12,242 nucleotides of DNA from Symbiobacteriaceae bacterium (GTDB lineage Bacteria; Bacillota; JAAYKD01; WRDA01). Below the pieces are notes generated by a model. It was not told where the DNA came from. It worked only from the letters and a program-made list of their open reading frames with translations, and did no database searches. Within the stretch, counting starts at the first letter, position 1; every line of letters begins with the position of its first letter. Shown here one piece after another: positions 6,988 through 12,242 of the stretch. Location of the stretch: positions 1-12,242 of the forward strand of contig WRDA01000027.1 of the NCBI GenBank assembly GCA_009783675.1, read 5' to 3'. Made by a program: the position numbers and the translations under genes.

Positions 6988-8466
6988 ATGGTCTTTATGC
7001 GACTGGGTATGACCAATGCCTGGCGCAATATTGCTCGCAGCAGCCTGGCGGTGCTGTCTATGATGCTGGCTGCTGCTTTCCTGACGAACGCCATCAGTTT
7101 GAGCAGGGGTTATCCCAGCATGCATAGTCACACATTCAGGGCAGTTCTGGGTGGCGAGATCGCCGTCTATGACCTCCCTTTCTTGGGTGTCATCCCCGAG
7201 GGTGAATCATCCTGGGTCTACCACAAGCCAATTTCCAGTCCCTTTACTGATTTGTCAACTTTTTTTCCCGAGCTAGAACAAAGAGGATATCTGCAAAGGC
7301 AAGTTCCAAGTAGCCCCTTAGACTCTCCTTTACTGGCGGAGTTGCAGCAGTATAGCGGTGCTTCAGGGGTGTATCCTCGCTACCAGATTCCGGCTGAGAT
7401 GCTTAGCACTGGTTTCAGATTGCCCGTGGCTTTACGTGGTAGGGATGGTTCTTTAGATTATTTACTGAAGACTCACCCTCAGGAGTTGATCACCCAGGGA
7501 CGTTGGCTATTGCCCTCTGACGAAGGACAGTATGTGGCAGTTATTTGTGCCCATGGCAGCCAACTGCCGGAGCAGGGAAGAATATCCGTGGGGGAAGTTA
7601 TACAGGTTGCCGTCCCAAAAATATGTTTTGCCAGCGGTGAGCCTGGGCTGGATTATGATGATCCGCTGATCATACAGTTAAGTATCGTGGGACAGATCGC
7701 AATTCCTACCCGTGATGCAGAAATGATGATCACAGACAATGCAGGAAACCAGCAACTCTTTAGCTCCAGATTGTTTTGGCGACTTGATGAACTGCAGATC
7801 CCATTGTCTACCTGGCAGGGAATCTGGACACAGGTAGCCGATCAGGCCTTTCAGCCAGAACAGGTGATGCTGATAGTGGAGGATCTCTCCTATATCGAAG
7901 ACACGATGGCAGAGTTACAGCAAGGGTATCCACAACTTACCTTCCAGCATGTTCCTCAGCTGATAACCAAGGCTTATAATCAGTTACTCATAGAAGACCT
8001 TACCGGACTATCGGCTACTGCGATAGAAACACTCAAGCAAACTGTTCCGGGTCTCCAGCAGGGGGTGATGCCTCTCGATTTGCGTATGCCTGTCAGTGTT
8101 CTGATCTTTTTTAATGCAGCTATGATCATGATAGCTAATATGTTGATCATGGTCAGTGAACGCAGGCAGGAGATTGGTATACTAAAAGCAGTAGGAGCGA
8201 GGCGCCGCGAGATTGTCATAATGGTAATCAGTGAAGCCCTGGTTGTTTCGTTAGTCGGCGCTTTTGTCGGATTCATGTCTGTCAGAATTCCGGCAACTCT
8301 AAATCAAATTCTAAACACTGTATCTCTTAAGCATATGCTGCTTTCTGTAGTCCTGGACCTTATCCTGGTCAGCGCCATGGCAGGAGTCTCGGCCGTATGT
8401 TTCGGTATGATTCCTGCTTTGCGCATGGCAGGCTCCAGCGTAAATGAGGTCTTTCGACATGAGTAA
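6988..8466 (+). CDS. FtsX/MacB-type ABC transporter permease subunit (first of two)
   Basis: The 492-residue membrane protein has the layout of FtsX/MacB-type permeases. It has one N-terminal transmembrane segment at about 16-38, a large extracytoplasmic domain of about 330 residues, and three further membrane segments from about 370 to the end. The cytoplasmic loop between membrane segments 2 and 3 reads ERRQEIGILKAVGARRREI (about 391-409), the hallmark coupling region of this family. Family members act with a separate ATP-binding subunit, either exporting compounds or lipoproteins or transmitting force to periplasmic or wall enzymes; the substrate here is not readable. AGAGGAG at 6975-6981 precedes the ATG, which lies 2 bp after the glnS stop, so it belongs to the glnS transcript. 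No ATPase gene is found in this window. Confidence 0.82.
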   Translation: MVFMRLGMTNAWRNIARSSLAVLSMMLAAAFLTNAISLSRGYPSMHSHTFRAVLGGEIAVYDLPFLGVIPEGESSWVYHKPISSPFTDLSTFFPELEQRGYLQRQVPSSPLDSPLLAELQQYSGASGVYPRYQIPAEMLSTGFRLPVALRGRDGSLDYLLKTHPQELITQGRWLLPSDEGQYVAVICAHGSQLPEQGRISVGEVIQVAVPKICFASGEPGLDYDDPLIIQLSIVGQIAIPTRDAEMMITDNAGNQQLFSSRLFWRLDELQIPLSTWQGIWTQVADQAFQPEQVMLIVEDLSYIEDTMAELQQGYPQLTFQHVPQLITKAYNQLLIEDLTGLSATAIETLKQTVPGLQQGVMPLDLRMPVSVLIFFNAAMIMIANMLIMVSERRQEIGILKAVGARRREIVIMVISEALVVSLVGAFVGFMSVRIPATLNQILNTVSLKHMLLSVVLDLILVSAMAGVSAVCFGMIPALRMAGSSVNEVFRHE

Positions 8467-10030
8467 CTTAACCATCGTAAGAAAACATGCAGGCAAAGAA
8501 GAGGGGATAGGGAGCATTTGGCGTCTCTCTCAGAAGAATGCCTGGTTTTGGCGCTGGCGTCTGTTCACCGTTGCTGCGGTAATCTCCTTGTCATTCACTT
8601 TATTTACCCTCTATGGTGCATTTATGGACGGTGTTGCCAGCAGTGGTCTGGCGAGAACAGAAGGACTTAGTACTAAGTATTATGACGTATTAGTGATTCC
8701 TCCACCTAATAAGACAATCAAGGATAGGGACGAACTCCCGATGCCTAAGTATCAGCGTAAGATCTTCGGAGTTGGTGAGGCAGCTGTTGGGCTCTTCGCA
8801 GACAGCAGAACAGGGTCGATTTCGCTCTTGGGGATTCAGTCAGATAGTGCGTTCTTTGATTTTGTAACTGAAGAGCTTCAAGGATGCAGGCTAAAACAAC
8901 AGGGAGAAGCTTTATTGCCAAGTTCTTATGCCAAGCGTAGCAATTTGCATCCAGGAGATCTGTTTTCCTGTTCACGACTTGAGCAAAACGTCCGGCGTAA
9001 TCTCACCCTGGAGGTTGTCGGTATCTATCATGACGATAGCGCACTTGCTCCAGCGTTGATCTCAATTGATGATGCTTATTCTTTGCAAGCCTTACCGGTT
9101 GCAAACAGATATCTGATCAATTATGACCGTAACTCTAAGGATGGCAACCTGCCCAATCTGGTTGAATGGATGGCATCAACTTATCCAGGTGCTCTACTCA
9201 TCTGCGACGATCTCCCTCACATCATATCTCAGAGCCTGTTGTCGAGAATCTTACTGCCTTCCGCGGGCTTACTCGTTCTATTCTTCATCTTCATGTGTGT
9301 AGGGATTCTTACTGTGGCCTTAATGACATTCCTGGAAAGGCGAAAAGAGCTTGCGGCGCTGAAATCATGTGGCATCACCAATAAACAGGTAGGAATTCTT
9401 TTGAGTATGGAGTACGTCTACAGTGCCATGGCAGGGTTTGGTCTGGGTTTAATTATGGTGGGTGCAATCAGCTATCGTCTGATGCAACTTGACATAGCCT
9501 CGATAGACTCTGTTATTTCATATGGACTGCAGGCTGGCGTCATCACGATTCTGGTCTTATGCCTGGCAGTACTGTTTCCCACACTGACAGCCAGAGCAGC
9601 TACCGTAAGTCAGTTGCTCTTCGCTAGAGTCATTCCCCTAAAAACTACTCATATCAACTCCTTACCTAACCAGGAGAGCTGGCTCGTACTGCGTGAACGT
9701 CAGGACAATGTTCGCATACTTCGCTTCCCTCTAGCAGAACAGGTCTCGGGTTTTCTTGTCTTTAAACAGGTTGGCGATATGGTGAAGCAAGGTGAGGTAG
9801 TAGTTACTTATGAGGGCGTATGGGGAATGCATCTTATTGAGTGGAGCGCGTTATGTGACGGCAGAGTCAGTGAGATTACCCCAGGAGGTATCCTGGTTAT
9901 TGAACCTGATGATCCACATACCCCGTACTACCCTTACCCCGAAATGATAATACAAAGGGAACAGGAGCGTATCGATCGGATTGAACAGGGGCGACAAGCA
10001 GCCAGGGAGGAACGAAGCCGAGATATGTAA
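8459..10030 (+). CDS. FtsX/MacB-type permease subunit with an added C-terminal domain (second of two)
   Basis: The 523-residue protein repeats the architecture of its upstream neighbour: a membrane segment at about 34-54, an extracytoplasmic domain of about 200 residues, and three membrane segments at about 262-290, 314-338 and 353-378. The cytoplasmic coupling loop ERRKELAALKSCGITNKQVG starts at residue 293. It differs by a C-terminal extension of about 130 residues, which topology puts in the cytoplasm. This extension has GDMVKQGEVVV (439-449), then CDGRVSEITPGGILVIEP (466-483), a pattern like barrel-sandwich (lipoyl/biotinyl or RnfC/NqrA-like) domains but with no modifiable MKM lysine. A strongly charged helix ends the protein. 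ATG 8444 is also open, but GAGG at 8446-8449 points to ATG 8459, giving an 8-bp overlap with the first permease gene; the two presumably form a heterodimer. Confidence 0.8.
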   Translation: MSNLTIVRKHAGKEEGIGSIWRLSQKNAWFWRWRLFTVAAVISLSFTLFTLYGAFMDGVASSGLARTEGLSTKYYDVLVIPPPNKTIKDRDELPMPKYQRKIFGVGEAAVGLFADSRTGSISLLGIQSDSAFFDFVTEELQGCRLKQQGEALLPSSYAKRSNLHPGDLFSCSRLEQNVRRNLTLEVVGIYHDDSALAPALISIDDAYSLQALPVANRYLINYDRNSKDGNLPNLVEWMASTYPGALLICDDLPHIISQSLLSRILLPSAGLLVLFFIFMCVGILTVALMTFLERRKELAALKSCGITNKQVGILLSMEYVYSAMAGFGLGLIMVGAISYRLMQLDIASIDSVISYGLQAGVITILVLCLAVLFPTLTARAATVSQLLFARVIPLKTTHINSLPNQESWLVLRERQDNVRILRFPLAEQVSGFLVFKQVGDMVKQGEVVVTYEGVWGMHLIEWSALCDGRVSEITPGGILVIEPDDPHTPYYPYPEMIIQREQERIDRIEQGRQAAREERSRDM

Positions 10031-10053
10031 GAAGGTTATCGTTTTAATCGTTA

Positions 10054-10082
10054 TTGACATTCAGGATTTCACTGGCTATAAT
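10054..10082 (+). promoter_or_regulatory. Consensus sigma-70/sigma-A promoter for tRNA-Thr
   Basis: TTGACA (10054-10059) and TATAAT (10077-10082) are both exact consensus hexamers separated by exactly 17 bp. Transcription should start near 10089-10091, leaving about 40 nt of leader before the tRNA. This is the only perfect promoter I find in the window, fitting the strong expression needed for a stable RNA. With no terminator directly after the tRNA, it may also feed the cmk operon. Confidence 0.9.
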
Positions 10083-10130
10083 AGGCACGCACTGAGGTTT
10101 CTCTCTTTACTTCCAAAGATTGTTCTTTTC

Positions 10131-10205
10131 GCCAGTGTGGCGCAACGGTAGCGCAACTGATTTGTAATCAGTAGGTTGGTGGTTCGAATCCGCTCACTGG
10201 CTCCA
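10131..10205 (+). tRNA. tRNA-Thr (anticodon UGU)
   Basis: A complete cloverleaf is readable. The acceptor stem GCCAGTG pairs with CACTGGC, the D arm is GCGC/GCGC, and the anticodon stem ACTGA/TCAGT encloses the loop TTTGTAA with anticodon TGT. The T arm is GGTGG/CCGCT around TTCGAAT, the discriminator base is T, and CCA is encoded at 10203-10205. Anticodon UGU reads ACA and related threonine codons. The T stem contains two G-U pairs, slightly unusual but compatible with function. It is a lone tRNA, not part of a cluster, behind a consensus promoter. Confidence 0.95.
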
Positions 10206-10302
10206 TCGCATTCCCCGACTACAACTGTGATGTAGCGACACGACAAGCTCATTTTTTGCGTTCAAAAACCTGGAATGGCACATATTCTCACTACACAAGA
10301 AC
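10206..10302 (+). other. Structured spacer between tRNA-Thr and terminator (possible leader or trailer RNA)
   Basis: No protein is supported here. The stretch can fold into short stems arranged as a multi-stem junction: CATTCC (10209-10214) with GGAATG (10272-10277), enclosing CTACA (10219-10223) with TGTAG (10231-10235), and TTTTTG (10253-10258) with CAAAAA (10263-10268) around a CGTT loop. In addition, CACGAC (10239-10244) is complementary to GTCGTG (10314-10319), which overlaps the 3' arm of the downstream terminator. These pairings are short and were found by eye, so chance is not excluded. It matches no riboswitch class I recognise. Confidence 0.35.
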
Positions 10303-10327
10303 CCCACTGCAGCGTCGTGGGTTTTTT
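10303..10327 (+). terminator. Intrinsic terminator upstream of cmk
   Basis: CCCAC (10303-10307) pairs with GTGGG (10317-10321), followed immediately by six T residues (10322-10327); AA at 10300-10301 can pair with two of the Ts past one mismatch. It ends the tRNA transcript or attenuates the cmk operon. It lies 19 nt before the cmk start codon, so it is inside the cmk leader. Confidence 0.75.
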
Positions 10328-10334
10328 CATATCC

Positions 10335-10340
10335 GGGAGG
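10335..10340 (+). promoter_or_regulatory. Ribosome binding site that sets the cmk start
   Basis: GGGAGG stands 6 nt before ATG 10347. The longer open frame back to ATG 10275 would place the terminator hairpin inside the coding region and has no comparable Shine-Dalgarno sequence, so 10347 is the real start. Confidence 0.85.
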
Positions 10341-10346
10341 TATATC

Positions 10347-11057
10347 ATGCACAGCGATACAGATGCAACCCCCCTTGGTATTGCTATTGATGGTCCCGCT
10401 GGTGCAGGGAAAAGTACGATAGCAACCTTGTTGGCTCGAAGACTTGGCATTGCCTATCTGAACACCGGAGCAATGTATCGCTCACTGGCTTGGTTGGCGC
10501 TCCGTCAGAAGGTTTCCTGGGAGGATGAAAGCGGACTGGTTACTTTGCTTAAATCAGGTGATTTGCATGTCGTCGCCTCCCATTCCGAAACCAGAATATA
10601 CTATAATGACTATAATATTACTCCAGAGCTGGCATCCGCTGAGGTTGGAGAAGGAGCATCACAGGTCAGCGTTCATGCTGCGGTTCGTCAGGACATTGTT
10701 GCCTGGCAGCAACAGTATGCTGCTACACATGATGCTGTTTTAGAGGGAAGAGATATCGGGACTGTGGTCTTGCCTCAGGCCGATTTGAAGATATTCCTGA
10801 CTGCATCACCCAGAGTACGTGCCGAGAGGCGCTTTACAGAGCTAAAAGAGAAAGGATTATCTACCGGATATAGTTTGGAGGATATCGAACGGGAGATCAT
10901 CCAACGAGATCAGCGTGACAGCAACAGAGAAATAGGAGCTTTGCGACAGGCGGAGGATGCGATTCTGATTAACAGCGACAAATACAGTGCTCTGGAAATA
11001 GTAGAATCAATACTCAATCTACTCATGCAGCGTGGTAATCTATCGGAGGAAGTGTAA
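10347..11057 (+). CDS. cmk: Cytidylate kinase
   Basis: The 236-residue protein phosphorylates CMP and dCMP with ATP. The P-loop GPAGAGKS is at residues 16-23, followed by the substrate-binding NTGAMYR (39-45), the EGRDIGT motif (133-139) and the RDQRDSNRE lid-region arginine cluster, all typical of bacterial CMP kinases and of normal family length. The start at 10347 is chosen over 10275 because of the GGGAGG site and because family members begin just before this P-loop. The gene leads a compact operon with plsC 2 bp downstream and ispH overlapping that. The cmk-plsC-ispH order is common in Clostridia. Expression probably depends on passing the terminator at 10303-10327, as no promoter is evident after it. 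Confidence 0.96.
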   Translation: MHSDTDATPLGIAIDGPAGAGKSTIATLLARRLGIAYLNTGAMYRSLAWLALRQKVSWEDESGLVTLLKSGDLHVVASHSETRIYYNDYNITPELASAEVGEGASQVSVHAAVRQDIVAWQQQYAATHDAVLEGRDIGTVVLPQADLKIFLTASPRVRAERRFTELKEKGLSTGYSLEDIEREIIQRDQRDSNREIGALRQAEDAILINSDKYSALEIVESILNLLMQRGNLSEEV

Positions 11058-11059
11058 AT

Positions 11060-11653
11060 ATGTGGCTTTACCGCCTCTGTCATAAGACCATACGAGGCCT
11101 GCTCTCTCTTTTCTGGCGCATCGATATTTCAGGTCTGGAGCATGTTCCGGATACGGGAGGAGGCATAATTTGCTCAAACCATAAATCCACCTGGGATCCG
11201 GTAGTCCTGGCTATATCCGTCGACAGAACTCTTCACTTCATGGCTAAGGAGGAGCTTTATCGTACCGCTTTTATGAGATGGTTGTTGCCTCAGTTGGGAG
11301 CAGTGAGAGTTAAACGCGGATTAACAGATCGACGAGCGATTCGTGAGTATCTGGCCTACCTGAATGCCGGCGATCTCTGTGGGATATTCCCCGAAGGGAC
11401 TCGATCTCGGGATGGAGAGTTGCATGATTTTTATCAGGGCGCAGCGTATTTTGCTTTAAAAAGTGGCCAACCATTAATTCCAGCTGCACTGGTTGGAGAG
11501 GTCGGAAGGGTACGCAGTCATGTACAGGTGAGGTTTGGTACTGCTGTGCAGCCTCCTCATCAGGATAACCCGGAACGGGAAACCATGGAGATTTTGACGA
11601 GAAGACTCATGGAGAGTGTCCAGGCTTTACAGGGTTATGAAAATGGCAATTAA
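11060..11653 (+). CDS. plsC: 1-acyl-sn-glycerol-3-phosphate acyltransferase
   Basis: The 197-residue protein has the acyltransferase catalytic motif H41-x4-D46 (NHKSTWD) and the glycerol-phosphate binding motif FPEGTR (110-115), followed by the IPAALVG strand. This set defines the PlsC/LPLAT family, which adds the second acyl chain to lysophosphatidic acid at the membrane surface, making phosphatidic acid. That feeds CDP-diacylglycerol, the substrate of the PssA enzyme encoded earlier in the window. The N-terminal region is amphipathic with no long membrane helix, like other short Bacillota PlsC proteins. GGAGG at 11045-11049 is inside the end of cmk. The gene lies 2 bp after cmk and overlaps the start of ispH. 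Confidence 0.93.
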   Translation: MWLYRLCHKTIRGLLSLFWRIDISGLEHVPDTGGGIICSNHKSTWDPVVLAISVDRTLHFMAKEELYRTAFMRWLLPQLGAVRVKRGLTDRRAIREYLAYLNAGDLCGIFPEGTRSRDGELHDFYQGAAYFALKSGQPLIPAALVGEVGRVRSHVQVRFGTAVQPPHQDNPERETMEILTRRLMESVQALQGYENGN

Positions 11654-12242
11654 AATTGAACATGCGACTGCATCTGGTTTCTGCGATGGTGTTCGAAGAG
11701 CTGTCGACTTAGCGGAGGAAGCACTTAGGTCCGGAAAGGTTCTCTGGGCTGATGGTCCTCTGGTACATAACACGCAAATGGTTAACGCTTTGCATGAAGA
11801 GGGAATGGAGCATATCTCAGATATCTGCCAGCTTCCTCATGGCGCAACCTTTATTGTGCGGGCTCATGGAATTTCACCTGCTAAATGGCAAACTCTCCAG
11901 GAAATCAGCAAGAAAAGGGATCTTAAGCTGATTGATGCGACCTGCCCATGTGTGCAGAGAGTGTTTCAAATAGCCGAGTATTATGCCAGTCAGAATTTTC
12001 CTGTTGTCATTCTTGGTGAACGTGATCATCCTGAAGTCGAAGCCGCTCGGGCCTGGGCTGGAGAAAAGGGATACATTGTTTCCGATTATGCTGAGCTCAG
12101 GACTCTCTTCCCCGATTATATGAAATCGTTCGCACTCCTGGCTCAAACGACTCTGCCACAGAGTTTTTTTTATGCATTCAGCGAACAGCTGAGAAGGGAT
12201 TTCCCTAATTGCGTCGTATTAGATACCATATGCGCTGCAACC
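11643..12242 (+). CDS. ispH: 4-hydroxy-3-methylbut-2-enyl diphosphate reductase (3' end outside window)
   Basis: The frame is open to the last base; 200 codons are visible. All three cluster cysteines are present: C14 (GFCDGVRRAV), C101 (DATCPC) and C197 (DTICAAT). Also present are the substrate histidines in GPLVHNTQMV and ERDHPEVEA and the Thr in QTTLPQSFF. IspH is a 4Fe-4S enzyme that makes isopentenyl and dimethylallyl diphosphate in the last step of the non-mevalonate pathway. ATG 11637 is also possible, but AGGG at 11631-11634 fits ATG 11643 better. Either way the gene overlaps plsC by about 11-17 bp. In many Clostridia the ispH product is fused at its C-terminus to ribosomal protein S1; that cannot be tested because the window ends. 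The extra Cys (C103) directly after the second cluster motif is less usual. Confidence 0.95.
   Translation, partial: MAIKIEHATASGFCDGVRRAVDLAEEALRSGKVLWADGPLVHNTQMVNALHEEGMEHISDICQLPHGATFIVRAHGISPAKWQTLQEISKKRDLKLIDATCPCVQRVFQIAEYYASQNFPVVILGERDHPEVEAARAWAGEKGYIVSDYAELRTLFPDYMKSFALLAQTTLPQSFFYAFSEQLRRDFPNCVVLDTICAAT

Noticed and set aside
10217..10257. CTACA/TGTAG hairpin followed by T6 (10252-10257) as a terminator right after the tRNA
   Set aside because: The T-run is about 16 nt away from a short 5-bp stem, so it does not fit an intrinsic terminator; the better one is at 10303-10327.
10275..10346. N-terminal extension of cmk from ATG 10275
   Set aside because: It would include the terminator hairpin and T-run in coding sequence and lacks a good ribosome binding site; family members start near the P-loop, and GGGAGG precedes ATG 10347.
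11874..12146. Minus-strand open frame near the right end
   Set aside because: It is antisense to ispH, whose frame is unmistakable from its three cysteine motifs.
1..12242. Mobile elements, CRISPR arrays, toxin-antitoxin or defence genes
   Set aside because: No transposase or integrase motifs, no regularly spaced repeats and no defence-type domains were seen; every long gene has a housekeeping or transport assignment.

Overview
The window looks like ordinary bacterial chromosome with moderate GC content, dense and almost entirely + strand. The gene order cmk-plsC-ispH, the strong AGGAGG-type ribosome binding sites, and PilN/PilO-type genes followed by a prepilin without an obvious pilP all suggest a Bacillota lineage (Clostridia or a relative). 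This is inferred from gene content and not proven. There are no insertion sequences, phage genes, CRISPR arrays or rRNA genes. Ten protein genes are complete, one lacks its 5' end (pilN-like, left edge) and one lacks its 3' end (ispH, right edge).

Layout. 1-1398 is the tail of a type IV pilus / type II secretion-like operon: a PilN-like fragment, a PilO-like inner-membrane protein, and a GspH-type prepilin that overlaps the pilO-like gene. 1419-2093 is pssA (phosphatidylserine synthase), directly behind the pilus genes and followed by a weak hairpin. 2179-4071 holds a cytoplasmic M28-type metallopeptidase and an iron-sulfur-flavoprotein-like reductase, closed by a strong GC-rich hairpin. 4158-10030 is a tight operon: an M42 aminopeptidase, glnS (glutaminyl-tRNA synthetase), then two FtsX/MacB-type permease subunits. 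No ABC ATPase is visible. The second permease carries an extra C-terminal domain that resembles a barrel-sandwich (lipoyl-like) fold.

10031-10346 is the main non-coding stretch. It has a perfect TTGACA-17-TATAAT promoter, a tRNA-Thr(UGU) gene, and a roughly 100-nt trailer that can fold into several short stems. An intrinsic terminator then ends only 19 nt before the cmk start codon. 10347-12242 is cmk, plsC and the 5' part of ispH, with 2-nt spacing and then an overlap: nucleotide recycling, phospholipid synthesis and isoprenoid synthesis in one transcript. I see no convincing promoter between the terminator and cmk, so this operon probably depends on transcription that passes the terminator.

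The items most worth a second look are the tRNA/terminator/cmk leader, the permease with the added C-terminal domain in an operon without an ATPase, and a canonical GlnRS in what may be a Bacillota genome. I did not find a clear new multi-gene system. Most of the window is conserved housekeeping with unusual neighbours.
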